64,000 nucleotides of DNA from Papio anubis (Eukaryota > Chordata > Mammalia > Primates > Cercopithecidae), in the NCBI RefSeq assembly GCF_008728515.1, contig NC_044981.1, positions 9,060,895 through 9,124,894 of the forward strand, given 5' to 3'. Of the stretch, positions 39,567-51,705 are shown one piece after another; the first letter of the stretch is position 1; every line of letters begins with the position of its first letter. The translations under genes and the position numbers were made by a program. The notes under the pieces are model-generated. The model made no database searches and was not told the origin of the DNA. It worked only from the letters and a program-made list of their open reading frames with translations.

Positions 39567-42500
39567 AGTGGATTAAGCAAGAAGCATCATTCTTTAAAAG
39601 GAAGGTGCCGTGGGAATCTAAACCATCAGTTCCTGTGTTTTATTGTTTGTTTATTTTCGGGGTCTGCTCTGGCCTGATTCTGAATGTGCTATTTCCACTG
39701 GGTAGTAGATTCCTGCAGTTCTTGACTCAGTGTATGGGAAAATACCCAATTCATAATGAGGAGTTCTCACATACTTAATTGATGCCTCGTGATGAAATAC
39801 TAAGTGCTTCATTGAACCTAGCAGTGTACCAGGAACCATTTTCCACTAATGATGTGTGGCTTTTCTTTATAGTGTGCTTCCATAAAAAGCATAAAAGAAT
39901 CCAAAAATCTCCAGAAGGTCTTGTGCCTCTTTCTTCACGGTTATAAGACAACAAGGAAAAACACTGGTTCTTTAGTTTAGAAGAGATTTCTCAGAATGTC
40001 TTCCAGACAATTTAATCCCTAAAACCCACTGGTATCGCAGACTCTGAAATTTCATGTGGTTTTCTTCTCATCCTGTGGCACATATGACTTTCACTGTGGC
40101 ATTCAAAGTATTTGCCATTTCTTTCATCACCAGTATAAGTGGTGGTGACCAGGTGGGAGTCATAGCTTTAAGTGCATTGACAGTCACGCTGCCACACATG
40201 GTAAAAATTTATTACCATGAATTGGTTTAGATCTGAAAATTGGGTAAAGATTTGCCATTTTCCATTACAGCAGCTGATTTCAGTCTTTTGCTTGCCATTG
40301 TTTGGAATTTTTAAATTAAGTAAGTCTAAAATATTGGCTGTTCATCTGTTTTGCACCTAGGAACACCATGGACTATCAGTCACTGCCGCAGATTCTTAAG
40401 GATCAGGGCAAACTGCTTGCTACTTAGGCCCCTCTGCCCATCTCATTTATGGTATGGATTTTAATTCTGTGAGTTCAGTGCCACCTGGCCTTCACCATTT
40501 CAGAAGCCTTCACAATATTCGGGAGCCCAATTTTATGATAGGATCTCCTATTGTCAACTTCAACCTACAAAGAACAACCATCGCCAACTTGCATATATAC
40601 TTTCACTATGTTCCTTATTTTCTTAGTGACATGTACCTTAGGTCCTTCCAAGGAACCTAATCAGATGGTGGGTTCCCTTGCCTTACATAAAAACTCAATT
40701 TAAACATGCCTACCTCCTGAGCCCCTCGAACTATATACTAAGACAAAGTGATTGCAGCATCCCTGCCTAATTTACTGCCCACTGCTGGTGTGTTCAAGTT
40801 TCAAGGAGACATGCTGTCACTGCAGCATACTCGGCTCCCAATGTGCTTTTGCAGAATTTAAACTCAGAAGCCACATGAGCAGGTTTCCGTGTGAAGACAT
40901 TTTTATCCATTCATCCTTATATTCCACAATTCTCTGTTTGATCTCAAGATCCACTCCCTATTACTTAGTGAAACATAATATCCATATTTTGCAATTATTT
41001 TAGGGTTTTGATATTTCCTTGCAGAACAGGGATGGTATCTTTCCATTTGGCCTATGTTGCAACCTGACCGTATGAATTAAGCTAGAAGTCATGATTAGAG
41101 CCGAAACTAGACTTGAGGAGGATGAGTGTCTTCATCTTGACCAGCACCTACCTCAGGGATTCCAGGCATGGATATGCAGCTCTCTTCTAGCAAGGGGATT
41201 TCAGTGGAATCTAAGGATCCAAGATTCTCAGGCTCACCACCCCAAAGGTTTCCATCCAGGTGCCGGGTGCTCTTTCTTCTCCCGGAACTTTTATACAGAA
41301 ACCCCATGGAGGCATTTAGTCTCCTTATTAGCTTTGCTCCCCACATAACTAAATTTAATATCTGCTTTATAGCACAACCTGCTCCCCAGCTGCAGGAGAT
41401 GAAGCCCTTTAGAAACGTGGAGGCTTCTGGCTTACACAGCATGTCTGAAGTTGATGATGATTAGATGAGGAACTGTTATTTTATTTTTACAAGATTTCTA
41501 AAGCAGCGAACAAAATACAACCAATCTGTAGATGCCATAGATTCTACATTGCTCAAGACCAGTCAGGGTTACGTTCCACCTACAACTTATCCTAATTCGC
41601 TACTAGTGAGAGTCCTAGTATTGCAATGCTATTGAATGTCAAGATTAATGTTACCACCTGGCTTACAGCCAGAAATGGTATCCTCATTGCCATACAGTCA
41701 GTGAGTAATCGAGTTCCAGAATCTCCTCTTAAAGTCTGCTTTCTAGGATATTTCTACTACTGGTTGTCCTAGCCTTGGTATGCTCCTTGCCAAAAACAGA
41801 GCCTGAGCCATTAGCTTGTGTGCAGATGGTTTGTTTGGGAAGTGATTACATGGAAATAGGAGGTTGAAATGAGGAGCAAGGAAAAGCCAACAGTATGCAT
41901 CATTCATCTGATCACTGTTGAGGGCAGCTAAGACTCACACCTACCAAGACTGCCTGAAAAGCTGTACAGAATGAGCCTCAAACTTGTGCTTCTAAGGGAG
42001 AGAAGGGAGGGGCAGCTTTCGATCTGATTCCTTTCCCATTGCTCAGGATTACTCGATGGGCCACCGACTCTCCATCACTTCCCTCGTGCATGCCTGAATT
42101 TAGTGAACTTCTGCATGGTTCCCCTGCTACAGCATCAGGGAGGCCTTGGTGTAGAAAAGTATATGCAGAGCTGCAGTAGGATGCCAAAAACCTGATTGTC
42201 ATAGTCATGGCCTGAGTAACAAGTAAGCCAGTGAGGGGTGAAATCTGATCCATTAGCAAAGTTATGCTCTATATTATTATTTATTAAAGTGGTTTTATGC
42301 TAATCAATAAAAATAAGGATATCCGCCTTTGAGGTTCTTTCAGGATCTATATTTTCAATCCCTCTTAGGGCCTGAAGTACGGCCTATTTGTGTGAAGAGA
42401 GTTTGGGTGACTTGTGTATGTGTAAGTGTATTATAGATCGGATTATTATCCTATAGTCTGAAGTCAATAGGAATAGAATCCTGAGTTATTCAATCTTTAA

Positions 42501-43340
42501 CCAAGCAAGTCTAAGTCTAATGTGTTTATTTGGCAAATGAGCTCATGCAGGTTAAGTGGTTGCCGTAAAATCACACATTACATTCATGCCAGGTCCAGGA
42601 ACATGGCCCCGGCCTTGTGGTTCTACACATGATCGTTTCCCCACCATTCCATATCATTCTTTCTACCCAGGGCAGGATCATGTGGTTCCTGATGGTAAAA
42701 TATTGACGTTTCCTAACTGTAACTTTGCAAATAATAAAATGAGGATCAGTGAGTTTCTCCATAATACAATTCTTATTGAATTCACTGAGACTATTTCTCT
42801 GGGGGACTGGCAAGGGGAATTTGGGGAATAGGCAAATATATATGAACAGCTGTTCTTGCTAGAAAAAAATTCAGAGAAGCTAAACTCATTCCATCTTAAA
42901 ATTAAATCCTTTTCTTCGAGGCTGTATAAACTAACTATTCCTGATGAGATAAATTATTCCAATGAGATTTCTACTACCAATCCAGATCTGTTGTTAATAT
43001 GTTGGGATAACAATCACTTAGATCTATTTGCCCACGAGCAAGGCCGTATGTGAAATATGTATAATGTGATTTTTCCTTTTTGATAATTACTCTTATATAA
43101 TTTCCTACTTTCATCTATCTTTTGCTACACTGATGTGCACCCATTTCACGTGCCATAGTAACACTGAATGTTTATGTCTTTCCTATCTCTGCTATTGTAA
43201 TTGCTCTTCCCTGAAACAAAGACTGTTCTTAGAGCCTATGACAGCATTTTATTAAGTGTCCGTGGTATACTAAAAAATATCTCTGATGTTTTCCCCCAGT
43301 TCCTGATATACAGCTTCAAAAACCCCTGGAATTCCCTGAG
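39567..43340. other. Unassigned; possible old ERV remnants
   Basis: No gene. Reading frames near 41091-41464 overlap on both strands and look like chance. 41800-42260 has LTR-like composition but no family I can name. 40128-40183 is the second copy of the 56-bp direct repeat. Confidence 0.3.
40128..40183 (+). repeat. 56-bp direct repeat, copy 2
   Basis: CACCAGTATAAGTGGTGGTG begins this copy; same orientation as 38009-38064, about 2.1 kb away. Confidence 0.85.
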
Positions 43341-43786
43341 TGTTATTCATAATCAGGGTTCTCTAAGGGGACAGAATTAATGAAATAGGTATATATATAT
43401 ATATAGGAGTTTATTAAGTATTAGCTCACATGATCAGAGGATCCCACAATAGGCCCCCTGCAGGCTGAGGAGCAAAGAGAGCCAGTCCAAGTTCCAACTG
43501 AAGAACTTGGAGTCCAATGTTCGAGGGCAGGAAGCATCCAGCATGGGAGAAAGATGTAGGCTGGGAGGCTAGGCCAGTCTCTATTTTCACATGTTTCTTC
43601 CAGCTTATATTCTAGCCTCGCTGGCAGCTGATTAGATTGTGCCCACCCAGATTAAGGGTGGGTCTGCCTTTCCCAGTTTATTGACTCAAATGTTAATCCC
43701 TTTAGGCAACACCCTCCAAGACACACTCAGGATCAATACCGTGTATCTTTCAATTCAATCAAGTTGACTTGGTGTTAACCATCACA
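43341..43786 (-). mobile_element. MLT2A-type ERV-L solo LTR, reverse
   Basis: Reverse-orientation LTR of the same family as the provirus. It has AATCAGGGTTCTCTAAGGGG at its start, GAACTTGGAGTCCAATGTTC, GCAGCTGATTAGATTGTGCC, TCAAATGTTAATCCCTTTAG, and GTTAACCATCACA at its end. Contains a (TA)n at 43391-43404. No exact 5-bp target duplication is visible (CTGAG against AGCCC). Confidence 0.92.
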
Positions 43787-44229
43787 AGCCCCTTCAGAGG
43801 ATACGTGAGTTGATGCTGATGAGGGGACTTGGGGTGGGCCCTTAGTTTCCCAGTAGTGTCCCAGCTTAGCTCATTTATTCTGTTCTCACAATACACTTCA
43901 TTAGAGAGTTGGAACTTTCAGCCTCATCCCCTGATGGAGGAAGGAGACGAAGATTTAGTTAAATCACATGATCAGTGATGTAATTGATTATGCCTATGTA
44001 ATGAATCCCACATAAAAACTCCAGTGAGGCTTGGAGAGCTCCCTGGTTGGTGAACATATGGATACACTGGGAAGGGGGTGCATTCTACAGAAGCTCCTAT
44101 GCTTGGGACCCTCCAAATCTCATCCTGTCTTTTCTATTTAGCCATTCTTAAGTTGTCTCTTTTATTACAAAACTGTAAGTGTAAGTATAGTGCTTTCAGT
44201 GAGTTCTGTGAATCATTCCAGTGAATTAT
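43787..44229. other. Unassigned sequence
   Basis: No gene or repeat family recognised. Confidence 0.3.
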
Positions 44230-44629
44230 TGTATTAGGCCATTCTTGCAGTGCTATAAAGAAGTACCTGAGACTGGGTAATTTATAAAGAAGAGAGGTTT
44301 AATTAGTCCAAAGTTCTGCAGGCTTTACAGGAAGCCTGGCAGCATCTGCTTCTGGGGAGGCCTCAGAAAGATTCCAATTATGGCAAAAGACAAAAGAGAA
44401 GTAGCCATCTCATATGGCGGGAGCAGAAGCAAGGTGGGAGGGGAGGTACTACACACTTTTAAATGACCGGATTTCACAAGAACTCATTCACCATCACAGG
44501 GACAGGGCTAAAGTTGCAAGAGAAATCCACCCCCATGAGCCAATCATCTCCCACCAGGCCCCACCTCCAACACTGGGGATTATAATTCAACATGAGATTT
44601 GGGTGGGGACAAGTGTCCAAAGTATCTCA
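44230..44629 (-). mobile_element. MST-type MaLR solo LTR, reverse
   Basis: Starts TGTATTAGGCCATTCTTGC and contains GAGACTGGGTAATTTATAAA, GGGGAGGCCTCAGAAAGATT, CCCCATGAGCCAATCATCTC and GATTATAATTCAACATGAGA, the reversed MSTA/B pattern. Confidence 0.92.
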
Positions 44630-44740
44630 TTTATCTAACCTGAAGAGAGATTCTGAAAACCCTGAATTTGTAGCCACAGCAGGCTGAAGGGTGGGTGATT
44701 TAGGGATATGTAAGACTTGTAGCTTGTATCTTAAGTGGGA

Positions 44741-44790
44741 ACAGTCATATAAGATTGAGACAATCATATAAGATTACAGTCATATAAGAT
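44741..44790 (+). repeat. Three copies of a 15-bp motif
   Basis: ACAGTCATATAAGAT at 44741, ACAATCATATAAGAT at 44760 and ACAGTCATATAAGAT at 44776 form a short degenerate tandem repeat. Confidence 0.85.
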
Positions 44791-45010
44791 CCCCTTACTT
44801 TGTGGGGATCTGCATTAACTCTGATTGGTCTCAGAATTGAATTGCATAGCAGGACCCCCCATGACTGTTATAAAATTAGTGTTGGAATGTAGCATCACTT
44901 ATTCTATGAATTATCTGTCTGGCAGGGTGCCATTACCTGGAATACTTAAGTAACCTTATGGATCTGAAATTCTTTGACTTTCTTAGATATAGTCAAAGCT
45001 AAGTCTTTCA

Positions 45011-45315
45011 AATTTTTTTTTTTTTTTTTTTTTTTTAGATGAAGTCTCACTCTGTTTCCCAGGCTGGAGTGCAGTGGTACAATTTCGGTTCACTGCAACC
45101 TCTGCCTCCTGGGTTCAAGCAATTCTCTGCCACAGACTCCCAAGTAGCTGAAATTACAGGCACCCGCCACCACACCCGGCTAATTTTTGTATTTTTAGTA
45201 CAGACGGGGGTTTCACCATTCTGGGCAGGCTGATCTTGAACTCCTGACCTCGTGATCCATCTGCCTCGGCCTCCCAGAGTGCTGGGATTACAGGCGTGAG
45301 CCACCATGCCCTGCC
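45011..45315 (-). mobile_element. AluS SINE, reverse
   Basis: Poly(T) then AGATGAAGTCTCACTCTG, through to GCGTGAGCCACCATGCCCTG. A GTCTTTCA repeat at 45003-45010 and 45316-45323 is a likely short target duplication. The 86- and 83-codon minus frames are Alu translation. Confidence 0.93.
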
Positions 45316-45517
45316 GTCTTTCAGTTTTTTAATCATCTCAGGATTGTTAGTTAGGGGAGCATTTACTTTTAAGGAAAACCAGAAAGATAATTGTGTTATT
45401 ACCACTGTGAAACACTAGTCCCAGACAGGCTTCAGTTAGGTCTTTCTCACCCTAGAAGCTGAAACTAGTCTTTTCAGCAAATTTGGAATTTCATCTGCTC
45501 ATTCTTTGGATGGTGTT

Positions 45518-45622
45518 TTAGTCCATTCGTGCTGCTATTACAAACTACCTGATACTGGATAATTTGTACAAACCAGAACCTTGAATTTTTGGGAGGGACA
45601 CAAACACTCAAACCATAGCAGG
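45518..45622 (-). mobile_element. MaLR LTR with internal deletion, reverse
   Basis: Both ends of a reversed MST-like LTR are present: TTAGTCCATTCGTGCTGC with ACTACCTGATACTGGATAAT, and GGAGGGACACAAACACTC with AAACCATAGCA. The middle is missing, leaving about 105 bp. Confidence 0.75.
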
Positions 45623-46549
45623 TAGCTATGATTTCCTAGACATTATCTGGTGGATAGAATTTTGACACATTAGTAAAATTTACTTCTTCTGTGATAATCT
45701 GACTATTGTAAGAAAACATGTAAGTTCTTCCACTGGAAAATCAATAATAAAGTTTAAACCTTGGTAACGTCACTGAGCTATCCATACTAGAATGATGTCA
45801 ACAGATGATATGTGTAATTATGAAGCAATGATATCAAATTTGCTGTCAGAAGTGAATAACATATTTGAGTTTTGTTTTTAATCCTGTTTGGAGATATTAA
45901 ACATTAAATATAATGAGGGGAAACAGAAATTTGTAAATTAGACAAAGGTAAACTTTAAGGATATCCACACATACAGCTTATAAAGTATTAATATATGCAT
46001 CACTTAGTATGCTTGGGGTTCAGGAAGAAATGTTTGGATACTAATGAATATATGTGTAAGCAGGGCAGGGGGTGCATCCAACACTGTGGAGAGTAAGTTG
46101 TTATGGAGAGCTTCTACTCCAATATAGCCATAGAACAAACAAAAAGAAATAATAGCTAAACCTCCTTGCTTATGTGTTGCATCTGCACTATTTATAATTA
46201 GACAAATAAACAAAAATAAAATCCAGCTTATCTTGAAAACATGGAGCAGAAGAATTACCATGTGCCAGAAAGAAAGTGAAAACTCAAAATTGACTTAGAA
46301 AAGAGAGGGGCTAGAAACATAGTTGATAATGGAGGTTAAGTATTGTAAACCCATGTGGGAATGGGTTTCCCCATTCCCATCTTAAGCCTTCATAATCTTG
46401 GAACTAGAACCCCAGAAAAAAAGCCTAGAATTTCAAAAGATTTGTCCATATATGAAACAGGCAGTATCAATGTTTTGTTCAGAAACTTTCCTACACAAAG
46501 CAATGGTGGGCTGAGTCATTTGAACCAATCCTTTCACCAAGGACAACTA
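45623..46549. other. Unassigned, AT-rich
   Basis: No gene or confident repeat; may include L1M 5' sequence upstream of 46550. Confidence 0.3.
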
Positions 46550-47361
46550 AAAACTCTGTATGTAATGTTTTATTTAAAATACTTTTAAAAGCTTCAAAAA
46601 TTATACAAGACGGTGACAAATTACCTGGCCAATGTTCAAAGAGAAGGTGAGAACCCAGAGAGAAGCCCAGCATTCTGACCTGCTTCTGCATTGAGGGAAA
46701 CTTTCGATTCAGAAATGATACCTGAAAAACTGAGATGTAAGGAAGCCTGCCCAAGTCAGGGAGGGTTAACCCTGCTCTCCCAAACTAATAATACGGGACC
46801 AAAATAATATGGGCCAATGTACCCCAAAAAGGTGCCCCTGCAAGTTAAAGCAATCCTAAAGGGGTTTTGCGTGGAATCTCAAGGCTTGAACTTTAATTAA
46901 GCTACATCGAGATTGTTTATACCAATTGAAGTAAATTAAAGTCTACTCAGAAGGAAGATCTGTCATCCTCAGCCTCAAATTATTAGTAAAAATGATTATT
47001 CAATTGTAATAATCTAGCAGTTATGGAATCAACACACTATGAGAGAGAATCATCATAAACAAGATGTAACAACAACAATTGTAACAACTTTGGATATTGC
47101 AATTATCAGCATAGATCATAAAGCATCTATTTGTACTATGTGTAGATAAATATTTTGTAAACTTTCCAAAGCAGAAAATTGGTAACTATAAAATGTTACA
47201 GAGCCAATTAAAGAAAAACTAGAATTTCTAGTTCGAAATGAAAATTATTATGTGAAAAGAGACCCTGAATATTCTACTGAATGGAAGCAGACTGACAAAC
47301 TGTTGAGCTACAAACACACACTACCTTTCAAGTAAGAGAAAGGGAGACTCACGGGGTAAAA
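46550..47361 (+). mobile_element. L1M 5'/ORF1-region fragment
   Basis: Old L1M sequence with TGTAACAACAACAATTGTAA near 47063, TGGATATTGCAATTATCAGC near 47090 and AAACTAGAATTTCTAGTTCG near 47216. Its 3' part (47108-47361) has an inverted near-copy at 49232-49499. Confidence 0.55.
47108..47361 (+). repeat. Inverted duplication, arm A (source side)
   Basis: 254 bp whose reverse complement is at 49232-49499 with about 14 substitutions and three short indels by hand. It lies in continuous L1M sequence, which suggests this is the original copy. Confidence 0.92.
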
Positions 47362-47930
47362 AGGAAAATCCAGAGGGTGGAACTATGAATGTGGAGGGTA
47401 GAGCTGAGAACCACAGAGGATTAATCCCAGAGACCTAAAAGAGGTTGACAACTGGATTTCAGAACTACCTTGGTCTGGTGACTTCTTTTCACTTTCCAAG
47501 TACCTCCCTTTTGAATGAAATGACCATAATTACTATTCTATGCCTGTCTTGCCATTGCATTGGGAAAATATTGATAACACATAACTTTTCCTTTAGTTCT
47601 CAGGTCTACAGATGAATCCGCGTCATAGCCCACAATGAATTAGACTGATGAGCCTCTTTAACGCCTGATTTCGATGAGATTTAGGACTTTTAAACAAATG
47701 ACATTTAGATGAGATTTTGGACTTTCAGCTGATATTGTAGTGGGATGAGACTTTGGTGGACTGCTATCAATTAGGACTTCACCAGAACAAACCAGCAGGA
47801 GACTCTGTGTGTGTGTGTGCGTGTGCGTGCGTACAATAATATGTATTATATGTATGTAAAAATATGAAATACATATGTCATCTATATAATTGATAGTAGG
47901 TAGGTAGATAGGTAGATAGATAGGCAGACA
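47362..47930. other. Unassigned with two microsatellites
   Basis: (GT)n with GC variants at about 47803-47832 and TAGG/TAGA units at about 47893-47928. The remainder is unrecognised. The 189-codon minus frame runs across LTR, TAGA and GT repeats and is not a gene. Confidence 0.6.
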
Positions 47931-48436
47931 TGTTGGGAACAGGACCCCCAAAATCTGGCCATAAACTGGCCACAAAACTGGCCATAAACAAAATCTGTGC
48001 AGCACTGTGACATGTTTGTGATGGCCATGACGCCCATGCTGGAAGGTTGTGGGTTTACTGGAATGAGGGCAAGGAATGCCTGGCCCACCCAGGGCAGGAA
48101 AACTGCTTAAAGGCGTTCTTAAACCACAAACAATAGCATGAGTGATCTGTGCCTTAAGGACATGCTCCTGCTGCAGATAACTAGCCCAACCCATCCCTTT
48201 ATTTTGGTCCATCCCTTTATTTCTCATAAGGAATACTTTTAGTTAATCTATAATCTATAGAAACAATGTTCATCACTGGCTTGCTGTCAATAAATATGTA
48301 AATTTCTGTTCAAGGCTCTCAGCTCTGAAGGCTGTGAGACCCCTGATTTCCCACTCCACACCTCTATATTTCTGTGTGTGTGTGTCTTTAATTCCTCTAG
48401 TGCCGCTGGGTCTCCACAACCGAGCTGGTCTTGGCA
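47931..48436 (+). mobile_element. Solo ERV LTR, family not named
   Basis: 506 bp from TGTTGGGAAC to CTTGGCA. It has AATAAA near 48289, then a GT-rich and CT-rich U5-like end (TCTTTAATTCCTCTAGTGCC). Flanking hexamers CAGACA (47925-47930) and TAGACA (48437-48442) match at 5 of 6, suggesting a 6-bp target duplication as in ERVK-class elements. It is well preserved, so it is younger than the surrounding LTRs. Confidence 0.75.
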
Positions 48437-48584
48437 TAGACAGATTTCTTGCAATTTACAATTGTGGGGATTAACTAGGCAAGTCCAAAATCCATAGAGC
48501 AAGTGATCAGAGAAGACAGGCTGAAAAGGCTGATGGTGCCATTCAGAGATGGAATTTCTTCTTCCTCATTCTGCTCTTAAGACT
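48437..48584. other. Short unassigned spacer
   Basis: Nothing recognised. Confidence 0.3.
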
Positions 48585-48740
48585 TTTAAGCTGATTGAAT
48601 CAGGCCCACCCAGATTATTAAGGTGATCTCTTTTAAAGAAAGTCAACTGGTTGTAGATGTTAATCAGATCTACAAAATACTTTCACAGCAACACCTAGAT
48701 TTGTGTTTGCTTCATAGCTGTGGACCATAGCTTATTTACA
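48585..48740 (-). mobile_element. ERV-L (MLT2-like) LTR fragment, reverse
   Basis: CAGGCCCACCCAGATTATTA, CAGCAACACCTAGATTTGTG and CTGTGGACCATAGC follow the reversed MLT2 LTR order. Truncated at both ends. Confidence 0.5.
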
Positions 48741-49017
48741 TTCACACATATAAGTGACTATCAGAAGGACTTGGAGAGGGAGAGTGTATTTTGCATTTGG
48801 GAGGTATATGACTTTTGGGGGACCAGGGAATGGACTGAAATATAAAGATGACTCACAAGGATTCCATCCTCTGGTTATTTAATCAAACACAAATTTCAGT
48901 GTTGGTATGAAAAGATTTTGCAGATATAATTAAAGTCCCAAAGCATTTGACCTTCAGATAAGGAGATTATCCAGATAGGCCTGACCCAACCAGTAAAACC
49001 CTTTAAAGTTATAGTTT

Positions 49018-49199
49018 GAGCTGGGTGCAATGGCACATGCCTGTTAGTCCCAGCTCCTTGGGAGGCTGAGATGGGAGGATGGTTTGAGCCTGGGAATTTG
49101 AGGCTGCAGTGTACCACAATCATTCCTATGACTAGCCACTTTACTTCAGCATGGGCAACATAGTGAGACCCCATCTCTAAAAATAAATTAATTAAATAA
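49018..49199 (+). mobile_element. FLAM-type Alu monomer
   Basis: A single 7SL-like arm, GCACATGCCTGTTAGTCCCA to CCCCATCTCTAAAAATAAAT, with the order of a free left Alu monomer (GAGGCTGCAGTG retained). The AATTAAATAAA tail shows no second arm. Confidence 0.85.
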
Positions 49200-49231
49200 A
49201 CAATACATTGAAGAGCTTTCTGTTCTCAACA

Positions 49232-49499
49232 TTTTACCCCTTAAGTCTCCCTTTCTCTTACCTGAAAGGTAGTATGTGTTTGTAGCTCAATAGTTTTGTC
49301 AATCGGCTTCCTTTCAGTAGAATATTCAGGGTCTGAAGCCTCTTTTCACATAATAATTTTCATTTCAAACTAGAAATTCTAGTTTTTCTTTAATCAGCTC
49401 TGTAACATTTTATGGTTACCAATTTTCTGCTATAATTTTGGAAAGTTTACAAAATATTTATCTGCACATAGTACAAATAGATGCTTTATGATCTGTGCT
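49232..49499 (-). repeat. Inverted duplication, arm B (inside MLT1 LTR)
   Basis: Reverse complement of 47108-47361 at about 94% identity. No L1M sequence flanks it; it is embedded in the MLT1 LTR. TTCTCAACA on its left and TTCTAACA on its right are similar and could be a target-site-like repeat or chance. Confidence 0.92.
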
Positions 49500-49873
49500 T
49501 CTAACAGAATGAGGAAGTCAGAAAGGTTTGAAGTATGAGAAGATTTCATAACACCATTGCTGGCTTTGAGGGCAGATAGCCTCTAGAACCTAGCAAAGCC
49601 TCTAGCTGACAGAAAGCAAGGAAACATCAACCACAGTCCTACAACCACAAGAGACTGAATTCTGCCAGTAATTTCTAAAAGCTTAGCAGCAGATTCTTCC
49701 CCAGAGCCTCCAGATAAGGCCCTGACTGGTCAATGCCTCGATTTCAGTAGAGAACACAATTAAACTTGCCTTAACTTTTGGCTTACAGAACTGTGATATT
49801 ATATAATAAATGGGTATTGTTTTAAGCTGCTGAGTCTGTGGTAATTTGTTACACAGCAAGAGAAAACTAATAC

Positions 49874-50445
49874 ACATGGAATGTTCCACGAAGCCAGGAA
49901 CCCAAGTGAATGCTGGGAGACCAGAAGGGGTTGTGTCATTTAAGGAATTCTATGATCTCTGCAAGAATATGGGAGGATTTACTGGGAAAAGCCTTAAAAG
50001 AACTCCAACATTAAAAAACCAGTATTTGAATATTTGCCACACCCCAGTTGAGTGGAGAAAAAGTAGCATGGAGGGTTAGTAGAATTCACAAGTCAGATTT
50101 GAGTGGTAGTAGAAGTGTCCAATAAGATGAGAGACTGAAGTTCATATTACATGTCATTTGGATGTCTTAAGGTTTAAAATAGCTGTTCTAGTGCCTAAAA
50201 GTTGCTAGATAAGCTACCAGCTACACCTGAGACATAAACCAGAGACTGGGAAAGGAAACCTGACAGAATGAATGGACAGACAGTTTTGTGAGAAATATAA
50301 AACTTTTTAATGAATTTACTGTACAATGTCAACTCCATTAAACAGTAATTGTAACTGTTGGGATGGGAAAGGGGAGATTTCAAAATACATGGGACTAAAA
50401 TCCCTGTAACTCCAGGTACTACAGAAATCCTCCTGTCTCCCAGAT
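49874..50445. other. Unassigned sequence
   Basis: No gene or repeat recognised. Confidence 0.3.
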
Positions 50446-50459
50446 CTGTCCACTACTTT

Positions 50460-51566
50460 TTTTTTAAATTTATTTATTATTGCTTATACTTTGCTAGGGT
50501 ACATGTGCATAACATGCAGGTTTGTTAAGCATATGTATACTTGTGCCATGTTAGTCTGTTGCACCAACAACTCGTCATTTGCTACTCAGGTGAACTCCCA
50601 ATGCAATCCTCCCTCCCCTCCCCATGATGGAAATTCTCGTGTGTGATGTCTCTTCCTGAGTCCAAGTGATCTCAAGTGAAACCAGTTCCCACCTAAGGAG
50701 TGAGAACATGCGTGTTTGGTTTCTGTTCTTGTGATAGTTTGCTAAGAATGATGTGGTTTCCCCAGCTGCATCCATGTCCCTACAAAGGACGAACTCATCC
50801 TTTTTTATGGCTGGCATAGTATTCCATGGTGTATATGTGCCACATTTTCTTAATCCAGTCTGTCACTGCTGACATTTGGGCTGGACCGTCTTTGCTATTA
50901 GAATAGTGCTGCAATAAACATACGCGGTGTATGTGTCTTTATGTTAAGCATAATTTATAACTTTTGCATATCCCCTAGTGGAATTTCCGTGGGATGTAGC
51001 TTGGGTCATATGGTACATCTAGTTCTAGATCCTTGAGGAATCGGCCATACTGTTTCCATAATGGTTGAACTAGTTTACAATCCCACCAACAGTGTGTAAA
51101 AAGTGTTCCTATTTCTCCAGCGATCTCCTTCCAGCACCTGTTGTTTCCTGACTTTTAATGATCGCTATTCAAATTGGTGTGAGATGTATCTCATTGTGGT
51201 TTTGATTTTGTTTCTTCTGATGGCCAGTGATGATGAGCATTTTTTCATATGTCTGTTGGCTGTATGAATGTCCCTCTTTGAGAAAATGTCTGTTCATATC
51301 CTTTGCCCACTTTTGATGGGTTGTTTGTTTTTTCTTGTAAATTTGTTGGAGTTCTTTGTGGAGTTCTGGATATTAGCCCTTGTCGGATGAGTAGGATGCA
51401 AACATTTTCTCCCTATCTCTGTAGGTTGCCTGTTCACTCTGATGGTAGTTTCTGCTGTGCAGAAGCTCTTTAGTTTAATTAGATCCCATTTGTCAATTTT
51501 AGCTTTTGCTGCCGTTGCTTTTGGTGTTTTAGACATGAAGTCTTTGCCCATGCCTATGTCCTGATA
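50460..51566 (-). mobile_element. L1PA, reverse, 3' part
   Basis: Poly(T) start, then reversed L1 3' UTR and ORF2 3' half (GGTACATGTGCATAACATGC, CATAGTATTCCATGGTGTAT, TTAATTAGATCCCATTTGTC). Stops at CTATGTCCTGA, where the orientation flips. Shares a perfect 14-bp target duplication CTGTCCACTACTTT (50446-50459, 51706-51719) with the inverted 5' piece. Confidence 0.95.
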
Positions 51567-51705
51567 GAACTCTCCACCCCAAATCAACAGAATATACATT
51601 CTTCTCAGCACCACATCAGACTTTACTCCAAAAATTGACCATATAATTGGAAGTAAAGCACTCCTAAAAGTAAAATGTGGCTAAGAAATTAGAAATTATA
51701 ACAAA
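51567..51705 (+). mobile_element. Inverted 5' piece of the same L1PA
   Basis: Plus-strand L1 ORF2 endonuclease-region sequence (TAGAACTCTCCACCCCAAAT, ACAGAATATACATTCTTCTC, GAAATTATAACAAACTGTCC) fused to the reverse-strand 3' part. One pair of target duplications flanks both pieces. The pieces come from distant parts of ORF2, so the insertion has an inversion plus a deletion. Confidence 0.93.

Larger units (their letters stand above)
48845..49873 (+). mobile_element. MLT1 LTR, interrupted twice
   Basis: Left part 48845-49017 has TTGCAGATATAATTAAAGTC and GGAGATTATCCAGATAGGCC. Right part 49500-49873 has GAGGAAGTCAGAAAGGTTTG, CATTGCTGGCTTTGAGG, GTGGTAATTTGTTACACAGC and an end at AAAACTAATAC. Between them lie a 7SL-derived monomer (49018-49199), a 32-bp remnant (CATTGAAGAGCTTTCTG) and inverted arm B. 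Confidence 0.8.

Noticed and set aside
43341..43786. Solo LTR as the missing partner of the provirus at 10194
   Set aside because: That provirus already has both LTRs and its own target duplication, and this LTR is in the opposite orientation.
47658..48227. 189-codon minus-strand frame
   Set aside because: It crosses a GT repeat, a TAGA repeat and a solo LTR; not a gene.
49200..49499. Arm B as an independent L1M insertion
   Set aside because: It has no poly(A), no clear target duplication and is far too similar to arm A for two independent old L1M copies.
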